Assembly (NCBI RefSeq): GCF_002086735.1
Contig: NZ_MVIJ01000001.1
Span: forward strand, 248,001-312,000
Origin: Mycobacterium scrofulaceum
Lineage (GTDB): Bacteria; Actinomycetota; Actinomycetes; Mycobacteriales; Mycobacteriaceae
Direction: 5' to 3'
DNA length: 64,000 nt
The notes beneath the pieces were generated by a model. The model was not told the origin of the DNA and made no database searches. It saw nothing but the letters and a program-made list of their open reading frames with translations. A program made the translations under genes and the position numbers. This document shows, piece after piece, positions 51,373 to 63,948 of the stretch (the stretch's first letter is position 1; each line of letters begins with the position of its first letter).

Positions 51373-52752
51373 TTACGCGCTCGGCAGCGTCAGCCTGGGC
51401 TTGCCGTTCTTGACATGTACCGCATGGGTGCCGGGTTTCTTGCGCAATTCGTCCAGCAACCCATCAAGGTGGTCGGGGTCGGTATGCCAGTGCTGGACGC
51501 TGCCCGGGTTTTCCGCCATGTCGGCCACTACCCGTTGCAGGTTTTCCGGCGAGTCACTGTCTTTCAGGCTCGCCCCGTCCTTGACGGGCTGATTGCGCCC
51601 CTTGACGCCGACGCCGGGCAGGGCGCGCGGGAGGGCGGCACCGAGCGCACCCCCGGCCATGCCCGCCACCGCCAGACCGCTCAAGAAGCTTCCCTCGCTC
51701 ACGGTGGCCGCCGCGACGGCGCTCTCGGACGTGCCCGACAACACCGCGGCGACCGTCCTGATCGCCGGGGTCGCGACGGCCCAACTCGGCGGAACGGCCA
51801 ATCCCCCCACCAGGCCGGCCTGGCCGACGGTGGCCGACACCGCCGATCCCAATGCCGGTGCGGCTGAGCCGAGTCCGGCCGCCAGACCTGGCGTGGCAGC
51901 CTTCACCGCGACCGTCAGGTCCCCCAGATGCCGCGCCCCGATCACCAATCCCATGATGGTGCTGATCAGCACGTCGTTGGCGGGCAGGACTGCCTTAGGT
52001 ATCAGCTCGACGTTCCCGGCGAGCTTCGCCAATGGCGAGGAATTCAGGCTGCTGAGCAAACTTGCCAACGACGAGGACGACGGCGGATTCACCGCGGCGG
52101 GGGCGGCAAGACTGCGCAGCGCGCTCGGTGTGGCGGACGTCAACTGGGAGAGGGCGGCCTGGCTATTCGTGCCCGCCGACGTGCCGACAACTTGGCTCAC
52201 GGCAGCGGTCTGCCCGGCGGTGCCGGCCGGGTTGGTATTTTGCGCGGGCGGATCGAACGGCGGCACCGCGGCGGCCGCTGCCGATTGACCGGCATAGCCG
52301 TACATCGCCGCCGCGTCCTGGGCCCACATGCGGGCGTATCGGGCTTCGTTCGCCGCGATCGCCGCGGTGTTCTGGCCGAAAGTGTTTGTGGCGATTAGCG
52401 ACTCGAGCTCGGCGCGGTTCGTTTCGATCACAGGCGGCGGTACGGTGGCCGCGAAGGCGGCCTCGTAGGCCGCCGCCGCAGCCCTGGCTTGGCTTCCACT
52501 CTGTTCGGCTTGCGCTGCGGTCGCGTTCAACCATGCCGCGTACGGCGCGGCAGCGGCGGCCATCCTCGCCGAGGACGGACCCTGCCAGGCAGTGGTCAGC
52601 CCCGAGATCACTGAGGAATAGGAAGCCGCGACCGAACGCAGTTCCGCGGCAAGCTCATCCCACGCCGTGGCGGCGGTCAACATCGATCCCGATCCGGGAC
52701 CCGCGTACATGCGCGCGGAATTGATCTCCGGTGGTAACACCCCGTAGTCCAT
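51373..52752 (-). CDS. PPE-family protein, SVP subgroup
   Basis: Protein of 459 residues. The PPE domain (residues 1-180) starts [15 protein letters not shown] with the WDELAAEL and [14 protein letters not shown] segments. The SVP-type motif GGLAVPPSW lies near residue 330. After it there is an unusual charged tail of about 60 residues ending [25 protein letters not shown] lies 8 bases upstream of the ATG. Exported by a type VII (ESX) system in related proteins. It has no PE partner gene beside it. Follows the second PPE gene by 73 bp. Confidence 0.93.
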   Translation of the reverse strand: MDYGVLPPEINSARMYAGPGSGSMLTAATAWDELAAELRSVAASYSSVISGLTTAWQGPSSARMAAAAAPYAAWLNATAAQAEQSGSQARAAAAAYEAAFAATVPPPVIETNRAELESLIATNTFGQNTAAIAANEARYARMWAQDAAAMYGYAGQSAAAAAVPPFDPPAQNTNPAGTAGQTAAVSQVVGTSAGTNSQAALSQLTSATPSALRSLAAPAAVNPPSSSSLASLLSSLNSSPLAKLAGNVELIPKAVLPANDVLISTIMGLVIGARHLGDLTVAVKAATPGLAAGLGSAAPALGSAVSATVGQAGLVGGLAVPPSWAVATPAIRTVAAVLSGTSESAVAAATVSEGSFLSGLAVAGMAGGALGAALPRALPGVGVKGRNQPVKDGASLKDSDSPENLQRVVADMAENPGSVQHWHTDPDHLDGLLDELRKKPGTHAVHVKNGKPRLTLPSA

Positions 52753-52825
52753 TGCTGGCCTCCTCAATTCGCCCGGAGTGAGTGGACGGCTGCGGTCGCT
52801 GACAATGACATTGCACCGGTCGTCA

Positions 52826-54049
52826 TCATTCGGCCGCCTCGTGGATCACGAAGATGTTGGCCGTGGTGGCCTCCGCGGCGGCCGGTGCGGCGCCGCCCAT
52901 GCCGGCGGAACGGGCCGCGGCCCCGCCGGTACCGCCGATCGCCCGGCCGGCCAACCCGGACAAGGCCATGTTGCCGACCAGGCTCCCCTGCCCGTCGGCC
53001 GCGAGAGCCGCCGGTGCGGCGCTGAGGCTGCTCTGGGGCAATGTCGCGGCAATCGTCCGGATCTCGGGCGCGGCCGAGGCCCACCCTTGCGGCACGGAGA
53101 GTCCGCCGATCAGACCCGAGCGGCCGACTCCAGCCGATACCGGTGCGCTGACCATGCGCGGGACGCCCGCGGCATCCGCCTTGGCCAGGGCCTTGGAGTA
53201 ATTCTCCGACGCCGTGGTCAGGTTGGCCCCGGCCTGCGACACCAGATAGCTCTGCGTGCCCAGGAGATACGGAACACCGGGGACGGTGAACAGCGAGGCC
53301 GGCGACAACGGGCCGGTGATGAAGCCGTCGAGCGCCGAAAACAGTGATGGCGGAGCAGCCGCCGGTGCCGCTGCCGGCGCCGCTGCCTGCATGGGTGCGG
53401 CGAGGCTCTGCAACGCCTGCGGCGCCGCCGACATCAGCTGCGGCAGGTGGGTCGCCTGAGCGCCGGCCGCCGTCGCGGTGGCCTGGCTGACCGATGCGGC
53501 CTGTCCCGATGCGCCGGCCGGGTTGCTGGGCTGGGGCGGTGGAGCGAAAGGGGTGACCTGCGCGGCAGTCGCCGAGGAGGCGGCGTAGCCGTACATCGCC
53601 GCCGCATCCTGCGCCCACATCTCGGCGTACTCCGCCTGGGTGGCCATGATCGCCGGGGTGTTCTGACCGAAAAAATTCGTCGCGACCAACGCCAGCAGCC
53701 GAGCACGGTTCGCCGCAACCGACGCCGGCGGCACCGTCGCCGCAAACGCGGCCTCGTAGGCGGCGGCCGCGGCCCTGGCCTGGCCAGCCGTCAGCTCTGC
53801 CCGGCCGGCCGCGGTGCTCATCCACGCCGTGTAGGGGGCGGCAGCGGCCGCCATGGTCTGCGACGTCGGACCGCGCCACTCCGCCGTCAAACCCGAGACA
53901 ACCGAGGATTGGCTTGCCGCCGTGGCGTGTAGCTGCGCCGCTAGCTCATCCCACGCCGCGGCCGCCGCCAGCATCGGCCCGGCCCCGGGGCCCGTGTCCA
54001 TGCGAGTGGAGTTGATCTCCGGCGGAAGCATTCCGAAATCTATTGCCAT
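52826..54049 (-). CDS. PPE-family protein, SVP subgroup
   Basis: Protein of 407 residues: [38 protein letters not shown], an Ala/Pro-rich middle, and SVP motif GGLSVPQGW. It lacks the long charged tail of the neighbouring PPE. GGAGG 6 bases upstream of ATG 54049. ESX-dependent export and surface localisation are inferred from the family. It is the upstream member of a tandem pair. Confidence 0.94.
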   Translation of the reverse strand: MAIDFGMLPPEINSTRMDTGPGAGPMLAAAAAWDELAAQLHATAASQSSVVSGLTAEWRGPTSQTMAAAAAPYTAWMSTAAGRAELTAGQARAAAAAYEAAFAATVPPASVAANRARLLALVATNFFGQNTPAIMATQAEYAEMWAQDAAAMYGYAASSATAAQVTPFAPPPQPSNPAGASGQAASVSQATATAAGAQATHLPQLMSAAPQALQSLAAPMQAAAPAAAPAAAPPSLFSALDGFITGPLSPASLFTVPGVPYLLGTQSYLVSQAGANLTTASENYSKALAKADAAGVPRMVSAPVSAGVGRSGLIGGLSVPQGWASAAPEIRTIAATLPQSSLSAAPAALAADGQGSLVGNMALSGLAGRAIGGTGGAAARSAGMGGAAPAAAEATTANIFVIHEAAE

Positions 54050-54237
54050 GCAACACCTCCTGCCTTTGGCCGCGGGCACACGCCAATCCACCGCAAGCGG
54101 TGCATTGCGCGCCATCAACGACTTCCCGGCGTCCACCGCTCGTACGCTGGGAACGGCCGTACCAGATGCTGTCGATACCCTGTAGACAGTTACCTCAAAC
54201 AACAGTTGCATGAGGCGTCTTCAAATGGATGTTGGAT

Positions 54238-54262
54238 GTTGCAGCGATCTGCACGGGGGTAC
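54238..54262 (+). promoter_or_regulatory. SigF-like promoter (GTTG-N15-GGGTAC)
   Basis: GTTG (54238-54241) and GGGTAC (54257-54262) are 15 bp apart. The mycobacterial SigF consensus is GTTT-N15-17-GGGTAT, so 8 of 10 positions agree. It lies 40 bp before the ATG of the small unknown gene. Confidence 0.3.
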
Positions 54263-54301
54263 ACGGATAGGGATGCCGGGGTTGCGCGAAAGGAGAGCCG
54301 C

Positions 54302-54697
54302 ATGAGCGTGGCACCGAAAAGTCAGGTGCAAGTCAGCATCGATGACGACATCGAGTTCCTCACAGAACAACTCGAACGGCTTCGGGCACTTGGCGAAGAG
54401 AAGAAGGCGCACGACGTCTTCGGTGACGAGGACATCTACGACCTCAGCGTGCGATGGGGAACGGCGCTCGCCGGGCGCCTGCCGCGCATCGCACACTACA
54501 GCTCCATCGGAGTGCTCGACGAGGCCGACGAGCGCAGGTTTCAGTCACTCTGTGACGAACTGCGCGCGGTCTCGCCCCTCATCGAACGATTCAAGCTGGC
54601 TCGTCCCGAACTCGGGGATTGCCCCGACGCCCGCGCGGGCGGCCGGCATCGCCGGGCTGACCGTGGGACGGGATGGCGACGCCGACCGCGCGCATGA
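54302..54697 (+). CDS. Hypothetical protein, 131 residues
   Basis: Mostly helical and charged, with a possible coiled coil in IEFLTEQLERLRALGEEKK. It has no membrane segment or known catalytic motif. The strong AAAGGAGAG 5 bases upstream sets the ATG at 54302 rather than a longer frame. The C-terminus is Gly/Arg-rich and ends 6 bp from the convergent zinc-ribbon gene. Not recognised; conserved function unknown. Confidence 0.7.
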   Translation: MSVAPKSQVQVSIDDDIEFLTEQLERLRALGEEKKAHDVFGDEDIYDLSVRWGTALAGRLPRIAHYSSIGVLDEADERRFQSLCDELRAVSPLIERFKLARPELGDCPDARAGGRHRRADRGTGWRRRPRA

Positions 54698-54703
54698 CCC
54701 GGG

Positions 54704-55027
54704 TCAGGCGATCGAGGACCTGAGCGACATCGCCTGAGCCCGTTGGTCCTCGGACAGAAAATCGTTGCCGCTCAACCTGATCGCGGTCCTGGGCTTGGGG
54801 CATTCGGGGTTACGACACGTCAGCGCCACCAGATAGGCGTCGGCATCCTCGTCGAGAAAGAGGAAGCCCATGATCAGGGCATCGCCGATCGCGAAATCCG
54901 TCCCGCCACAGGCCTCGCAATGTCCGCCCTTCACCGCAATCAGTTCCAGCGCCCGCTGATGCGCCGCGGCATCCAGATTGATCAGCTCGGGGCGTACCCC
55001 CACGTGTTCCCCGGCACCCTGGGTCAT
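54704..55027 (-). CDS. Small protein with a four-cysteine zinc-ribbon-like motif
   Basis: Protein of 107 residues. Cys37 and Cys40 (GGHCEACGG) with Cys71 and Cys76 (TCRNPECPKP) form a probable zinc ribbon. It starts 1 bp after the stop of the cytochrome b/molybdopterin fusion and is the last gene of that operon. It may bind a metal in redox-enzyme assembly, but that is inference from context. Confidence 0.75.
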   Translation of the reverse strand: MTQGAGEHVGVRPELINLDAAAHQRALELIAVKGGHCEACGGTDFAIGDALIMGFLFLDEDADAYLVALTCRNPECPKPRTAIRLSGNDFLSEDQRAQAMSLRSSIA

Positions 55028-55028
55028 C

Positions 55029-56519
55029 TCAGATCTCCACATCCTTGTCGTAGAAGACGCGGTCCTCACGCCAGCCGCCCGTACCGAAGCCGATACCGGC
55101 GAAGTCCTCGACGAACTCAATCTGGTTGATCCATTTCGTCATCTTGAAGCCCACCTGCGTCTCCACCCGCAAACGCAACGGCGCGCCGTGCTTGATCGGC
55201 AGCGGCACCCCGTTCATCTCGTATGCCAGCAACGTCTGCGGCTTGTGCGCGAATTCCAAATCGATGACCTCGTAGAACTGGCCCCCGCCGTGTGACGCCG
55301 GTTCGTCGGTGCTGTTGTCCTGCATGCTCAGAAAGCAGACATATCTCGCCTGGGGAAGGGGTCGCACCAGCTCCACAAGTCGGCCCAAGTGCACCCCCTT
55401 CCATTCGGCAATGCTGGTCCAGCCCTGCACGCAGTTGTGCATGACACACTGCGCCTCCGGTTCGGCCAGCGACCGCAGTGCGGCGAGGTCCAAGATCACC
55501 GGGTTCTCCACGAGGCCACCCACCCGCAGCCGCCAGTCGACGAAGTTGTGGACGGCCATCACCTTGAAGTCGATGCTCGTCGGGGGCTTGCCGTTGACCC
55601 GATGCTGCGCCGAGATCTTGCTTGCGGGGTAGTTCTGCCGGGAATTCAGCGGCCGCAACAACACATGCCGAACGGAGGAGACCACCGCCCCCAGGATGCG
55701 CTGCACCGACCGTGGATTGCGGCTACTCCAGAGCGTGGCCGCAACGTGGATGGCGACGACCGCCGCGACGATCAGCAACGAAAGCGCCGTCGCCCAATAG
55801 ATGTTGCGGACGGAGCCGAAGATCATCAAGGCGGTTAGCCTGCCCCAGCCCCAGAAGAAAATCATCGACAGGTGAATCACGATGAAGATCAGGAACGCGA
55901 TCAGCCCCAGGAAATGCAGACTGCGCGCCCACTGGCGCCCACCCCACATCTGTACGAACCAGGGGAAGCGCGCCTCGATTGCCGGGGACTGAGCGGCTCC
56001 AGTCAAGATCTGGAACGGCGCTAGGAGAAAGATGACACCCGCATAGGTCAACTTCTGGACGGCATCCAGCGGCTGACCGGGCAGTACCGACGGAAGATTG
56101 AACGACATGTAGGTGACGATGTCGTTCCACGCGTCGGGAAAAATTGACCACGAGTAAGGCCAGTACCGGTGCCATTGACCGGTCGCGAACAGCAAGATGT
56201 AGTACGCCAACCCGACCAGGATCCAACCGATGACCGAGAAAAAGTGCCAATGTCGGCCGACGCCCAATTGGGCGTGGCCCGGCAACGAAATCAGCGGGTG
56301 ATAATCCTCTTCTTCGTCGAGCGTGTCGTAGATGCGGTCGCGCGGCATCACCTTCCGGGTAAAGCGCGCCCATTCGGTGCCCGGTTTGCTGTCGTCGTGC
56401 CAGTACAGCTTCGGGTGGGTGGAGAGAATCTCGATGCCGCTGCGGATTATCAACGTCACGAACAGCAGGTTTAGCCAGTGCTCGACGCGTAGCCAGGCCG
56501 GGTAATCGAGCGTTGTCAT
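55029..56519 (-). CDS. Cytochrome b-type membrane domain fused to a sulfite-oxidase-fold molybdopterin domain
   Basis: Protein of 496 residues. Residues 1-285 hold membrane helices and candidate haem histidines (His14, His90, His92, His202, His216, His258), like cytochrome b561/Ni-Fe-hydrogenase-type b subunits. Residues 300-496 are an oxidoreductase molybdopterin domain with QCVMHNCVQGWTSIAEWKGV; Cys363 is the likely molybdenum ligand. The catalytic domain would sit on one membrane face and pass electrons straight to the haem domain. The ATG at 56519 is chosen for the conserved TLDYPAWLRVEHW. Substrate unknown. Confidence 0.88.
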   Translation of the reverse strand: MTTLDYPAWLRVEHWLNLLFVTLIIRSGIEILSTHPKLYWHDDSKPGTEWARFTRKVMPRDRIYDTLDEEEDYHPLISLPGHAQLGVGRHWHFFSVIGWILVGLAYYILLFATGQWHRYWPYSWSIFPDAWNDIVTYMSFNLPSVLPGQPLDAVQKLTYAGVIFLLAPFQILTGAAQSPAIEARFPWFVQMWGGRQWARSLHFLGLIAFLIFIVIHLSMIFFWGWGRLTALMIFGSVRNIYWATALSLLIVAAVVAIHVAATLWSSRNPRSVQRILGAVVSSVRHVLLRPLNSRQNYPASKISAQHRVNGKPPTSIDFKVMAVHNFVDWRLRVGGLVENPVILDLAALRSLAEPEAQCVMHNCVQGWTSIAEWKGVHLGRLVELVRPLPQARYVCFLSMQDNSTDEPASHGGGQFYEVIDLEFAHKPQTLLAYEMNGVPLPIKHGAPLRLRVETQVGFKMTKWINQIEFVEDFAGIGFGTGGWREDRVFYDKDVEI

Positions 56520-56532
56520 GCCTGGGCTCCCA

Positions 56533-57120
56533 TCAGTCGGGCCATTGCCGGCGTTGCGGGTACGCCACATTGATGCCCGACAACACCGTCGTGTGAACCG
56601 CGGGAAAGGCCGCGGCAAACGCCATCGCCAAGGTCCCGGGCGCGAAGTCCCATCTGCCCGTCAGGGCCTCCAGTCCCGGGAGGCTCACCCACCGAGTGAC
56701 CAGATAGACACCCAGAAAGGCCAGGCACACCAGGCTGCCGCAATACCAACCCGATTGCGGCACAGCGGGATTCGGCGCAAACACCATGGCGCCAACCGCG
56801 ATCATGCAGGCGATCGCCAGCACAGCCGTGTAGACGATGAGATACAGCGGTGGGTCCGGCTCGGTCAGGACAACGTAGACATGCACCGCCACGAGACCCA
56901 TCAGCAGCGATATTCCTACGGCGGTCACCGCTCGCGGCACGTTGAAGGCGACCCAGCCATTCAGAGTAAGCAACGGCGACGACATGATGCGCCGCCAAAT
57001 CGAGATCAACGGCCGGGGGACGACATTGACCATGGCGGCGAGGTACCCACGCTGATCCATTGCAAACAGAGGCGGCCAGATCGCAAGCCCGACCGCCGTC
57101 GCCGCACCACCGCACGCCAC
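56533..57120 (-). CDS. Multi-pass membrane protein of unknown function
   Basis: Protein of 195 residues with about five hydrophobic segments (near 5-22, 62-85, 92-115, 125-145, 165-182). No recognised motif. 13 bp upstream of the cytochrome b/molybdopterin fusion gene on the same strand, so probably a subunit or assembly factor of that enzyme. Start ATG 57120 or an internal ATG near 57060. Confidence 0.7.
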   Translation of the reverse strand: MACGGAATAVGLAIWPPLFAMDQRGYLAAMVNVVPRPLISIWRRIMSSPLLTLNGWVAFNVPRAVTAVGISLLMGLVAVHVYVVLTEPDPPLYLIVYTAVLAIACMIAVGAMVFAPNPAVPQSGWYCGSLVCLAFLGVYLVTRWVSLPGLEALTGRWDFAPGTLAMAFAAAFPAVHTTVLSGINVAYPQRRQWPD

Positions 57121-57240
57121 GCCAGGAAAACTGATGCATTGAGCATCCGGAGCCCATTGATACTCTTTAGGTCTGCGCCTGGCGCGTGCTCAGCGCTCAA
57201 TGACCAGCTTGCGGGACTCGGTCCGAGAAAGGGTCCGTAG

Positions 57241-60454
<3,214 letters not shown>

Positions 60455-60458
<4 letters not shown>

Positions 60459-61597
60459 CTGTTCGACCGACCCGCCTTCTCGTATCCGTAGACGCGCAGG
60501 TTGTGTTCCTCGGGCGTCCCGAACATCGACCGGTACAACGTGACCCGCCGCAGATAGAGATGCAGGTCGTGCTCCCAGGTGACGCCGATGCCCCCGTGCA
60601 TCTGCACGCAGGCCTGGACGATCTGGCCGGCCATTTCGCCGACGTAGGATTTGGCGACGCTGGCGGACAGGCCCGCCCCGGGTGAGTTGGCGGCAACGTC
60701 GGCGACCGCCGCGGCGGTGGTTGCGCGGCAGGCTTCCAGCCACAGCTTCATGTCGGCGAACTTGTGTTTGAGGGCCTGGTAGGACGCGAGCGGGCGCCCG
60801 AAGGTGTGCCGGTCCAGCGCCCACTGGACGGTCAGGTCGAAGACGGTCTGCAGGATGCCGACCACCTCGGCGCACTGCAGGGTCTGGGAGATGTGGCCCT
60901 GCCGCTCGACCAGTGCGGCGGTCTCGGCGGCGGTGCCGACGGCCGCGGACCGCTGCACCACCACCCCGTCGAAACGCACCCGGGCGTACTGCTTGACCAG
61001 GTCGACCGACTGCTGGGGCTCGACCGTGACGCCCGGGGCGTCGGTGGGGACCAGGAACTGGCGCAGACCGTCACCGCAGCGGGCCACCACCAGCAGCACG
61101 GCGCTCTGCGCGCCGGCCTCGACGCGGTCCTTGGTGCCGTCGATGCGGTAGCCGGAATCGGCGGGGGTGGCCGTCACCGCCGGGCTCAGCGGCGCCCAGC
61201 CCCGGCCCGGCTCCGAAACCGCCCACGACGCCACGGTTTCCCCGGACATCAGCCCCTCGATGGTCGCGATGTGCGGTTGCGGATCCGCGCACTCGACGAG
61301 CGCCGCGAGCACCACGCTGACCGGATACAACGGCCCCGGCGCCACCGTCTTCCCGAGCTGTTCGGCGACCATGGCGAGATCGGCCAGCCCGCTGTCGGAG
61401 ACGCTGCCGCCACCCAACTCCTCCGGTACCAGCAGGCCGGTCCAGCCGAGCTCCGCGGCTCGCCGCCACCATGCCGGATCGAACGACAGCCCCGCGGAGT
61501 GCAACTCCCGCACGCGACGCAGCGGCACTTCCTTTTCCAGGAAGGCTTGCGTTGTCGAGGTGAACAGCGTCTTTTCGGGAGAGTCGAGTGTGGTCAT
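60455..61597 (-). CDS. Acyl-CoA dehydrogenase, beta-type subunit
   Basis: Protein of 380 residues. C-terminal dehydrogenase helices (RHTFGRPLASYQALKHKFADMK; QMHGGIGVTWEHDLHLYLRR) are clear but the SEPxxGSD FAD motif is not present. With the gene overlapping its stop it probably forms an alpha/beta dehydrogenase. The ATG at 61597 begins MTTLDSPEKTLFTSTTQAFL; upstream frame has no conserved content. Confidence 0.88.
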
Positions 61598-61691
61598 GCT
61601 GCCTCTCGTCCGAATTCGCCGGCGTCTTCGATGGTAGCAACGACCACTACGGTAAGAGATACCGGAGTCCCGTCGATAGTGCCGCTCACCG

Positions 61692-62663
61692 CTACAAGGC
61701 GAACACACGGCGCAGCGACCGCGCGTGCAGGACCCGGTTCTCCCGAGAAACCACCCAATCGGGAACCAGCGAGTCGAACCCGTTGAATGCCGCTGCGATC
61801 ACGTGCAATTCGGTGTGGACATAGGCGTGCAGCAGCCTGTTCGCGTAGTCGATGGCTTCGTCGCGGCACGGGTCGATCTCCGCGCAGCTGATGAACGTGG
61901 GCGGCAGGCCCTCCAGGTTGGCGCGATGCGCGGGGACGTGTTGGCCGGTGGCGCTTGCGTGCCCCAGGTAATGGCCCCACGCCCGGCTCACCGCCGGCCC
62001 GTTGAGGCCGGGGGTGCGCTGGAACTCACGCCGCGACTGCGTGGCGTCGGAGTCGAGCATCGGCTGGTGCAGAATCTGCACCAGGATCTGCGGGCCCTCG
62101 GCGTCGAACATGCGCTGACTGAGGCCCGCCACGAGCGCCGCCCCCGCGTCGCGGCCCATCACCGCGATGCGGTTGACGTCCACGTTCAGCTCGGCGCAGT
62201 TCCGGATGGCGTAGTAGAAGCCCGCCTCGACGTCGTCCAACGCCGCCGGGCACGGATGTTCGGGCGCGAGCCGGTAGTCGACCGATACCAGCAGGCAACC
62301 GCCCTCTCTGGCCAGCTCCACGCACGGCGCGTGGTCGGTGTCCAGGTTGCCGGTCACGAAGCCACCGCCGTGGGCGTACAGGACAAGGGGCGAGCCCGGC
62401 TCGGCCGGATCGAGGTCGGGACCCCGGTACAAACGAAGCTTGAGCTGATGGCCGCCCGGGCCGGCGATGCTGCGCGTTTCCACGGTCACACCGGCAGGGT
62501 CGACTGCCGCGGCGCGCTCGGCGGCGAGCCGGTTGGCGTGTTCCCGTTCGGACGGCAGTGTCTCCACGCGGAATTCGGCCACGCCCAGCGCGGTGGCCGC
62601 CTCACGCAGCACCGGGTCGATACGGGTAAGGCCCTGCGGCCGCGTCAGATTCGTTTGTGTCAT
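61692..62663 (-). CDS. HSL-type alpha/beta hydrolase fold with degenerate catalytic residues
   Basis: Protein of 323 residues. The oxyanion loop HGGG (98-101), LLVSVDYRLAPEHPCPAAL and the acid region EIDPCRDEA (Asp264) place it in the hormone-sensitive-lipase family. The nucleophile elbow GxSxG reads G-R-D-A-G (Asp172 for Ser), and the usual histidine in FHGF is Asn294 (FNGF). It probably lacks esterase activity and may bind a ligand. ATG at 62663. 94 bp separate it from the dehydrogenase pair downstream on the same strand. Confidence 0.9.
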   Translation of the reverse strand: MTQTNLTRPQGLTRIDPVLREAATALGVAEFRVETLPSEREHANRLAAERAAAVDPAGVTVETRSIAGPGGHQLKLRLYRGPDLDPAEPGSPLVLYAHGGGFVTGNLDTDHAPCVELAREGGCLLVSVDYRLAPEHPCPAALDDVEAGFYYAIRNCAELNVDVNRIAVMGRDAGAALVAGLSQRMFDAEGPQILVQILHQPMLDSDATQSRREFQRTPGLNGPAVSRAWGHYLGHASATGQHVPAHRANLEGLPPTFISCAEIDPCRDEAIDYANRLLHAYVHTELHVIAAAFNGFDSLVPDWVVSRENRVLHARSLRRVFAL

Positions 62664-62799
62664 GACTTCTCGTCTTCCGGGCTCATCGTGCGGGCACGTG
62701 GCCTCCGGGAGCGGGGCGCACCGGAAACCCTCTTCAAGGTAGACCTGCGATTGCCCGCGGTGACGGACCAGGTGCTCGACGCCGGGGCGAGGACCGGAT

Positions 62800-63948
62800 T
62801 CACCGCTCCCCGGGGAGCGCCTTGACCGTCGCCGGCAACCCGTAAAGCTCGGTCGCGTTGCCGCGCATGATCCGCTCCCGCTGGTCGGCCGGGAATCGGT
62901 TGATGGCGTAGGCCGGCGAGTCGTAGCTCCAGTGCGGGTAGTCCGTCGAGAACATCAGGTTGTCGCCCAGGTCCATCATCTCCAGGTAGTCCCGGAACTG
63001 CACGGTGTCGGTGTCTTCCAGCGGCTGGGTGGTGAACCGAACGTGTTCGCGCACATAGTCCGACGGGCGCCGGCGCACGTGCGGCAGGTCGCCGCGGCGG
63101 GCCTCCCAGATGCGGTCCATCCGCGACATCACCGGCATCGCCCACGTGAACCCGCCTTCGACGAACACCACCCGCAGGTCCGGGTGACGGTAGAACGCGC
63201 CGTCGAACACCAGGCTCATCAGGTGCGAGACGTACAGCAGGGGCCAGGAGGCGAAGAAGTCGTGCCAATGTGCCGGATTGCCAACGGGATACAGCGGGAT
63301 CAGCTCGAAGGGCGTCTGCCCCATCAGGTGCGTGGCCACCGGGAATCCGTTGCGGGCCGCGGCTTCGTAGAGCGGGTCGAAATGCGGGTTACCGAAGGGA
63401 ATCCCGCGTGTCTGCGGCGTCATCAGCACCTGCGCCATGTAGGGGTGTCCCGCCCACCGTTCCACCTCGCGCGCCGCCTGGTCCGGGGTCTGCGCGCTGA
63501 CGCTGATCGATCCGCGCCAGCGGCCGTGCTCGTTGTTGGTGTGGAGCCAGACGTCGGCGAGCCAGTCGTTGTAGGCGGACTTGAGGGCGTGTTCAGCCTG
63601 TGGCAGCTGGGCGTCGCACATCGGCTCGAGGGTTGCGATGCTGACGCCGGCGTCGAGCAGCAGCTGCTTGGCGGCGAACTCCGGGTCGCTGCCCGCGACC
63701 CCGCCGCCCGGCGGGGCGGCGTCCAGGCGCAGCGACATGGTCTTGTACGAATCCGGCGTGTCATAGAAATGCGGCACCGGCGTCACCGCGTTGCCGGTCG
63801 GCCAGATCTTGTCCACCCATTCGGGCGCCGCGTACGACTTCAGCACGTCGGTCGATACGGGCAACGGATGGACGTCGGTGTCGACGATGGTGACCGCAAT
63901 TTCGTCGTCGTGGCCCGTCGGCGACTCGACCCGTTCGATGGTGGTCAT
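62800..63948 (-). CDS. Amidohydrolase-2 family protein
   Basis: Protein of 382 residues. DTDVHPLP (DxH metal motif), THLMGQ, VEGGFTWAMPV and FSTDYPHWSYDSP. Metal-dependent hydrolase or decarboxylase fold. The ATG at 63948 has GGAGC 7 bases upstream and overlaps the stop of the upstream paralogue (ATGA). The ending GNATELYGLP resembles that of the upstream gene, so the two are tandem relatives. Substrate unknown. Confidence 0.9.
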   Translation of the reverse strand: MTTIERVESPTGHDDEIAVTIVDTDVHPLPVSTDVLKSYAAPEWVDKIWPTGNAVTPVPHFYDTPDSYKTMSLRLDAAPPGGGVAGSDPEFAAKQLLLDAGVSIATLEPMCDAQLPQAEHALKSAYNDWLADVWLHTNNEHGRWRGSISVSAQTPDQAAREVERWAGHPYMAQVLMTPQTRGIPFGNPHFDPLYEAAARNGFPVATHLMGQTPFELIPLYPVGNPAHWHDFFASWPLLYVSHLMSLVFDGAFYRHPDLRVVFVEGGFTWAMPVMSRMDRIWEARRGDLPHVRRRPSDYVREHVRFTTQPLEDTDTVQFRDYLEMMDLGDNLMFSTDYPHWSYDSPAYAINRFPADQRERIMRGNATELYGLPATVKALPGER

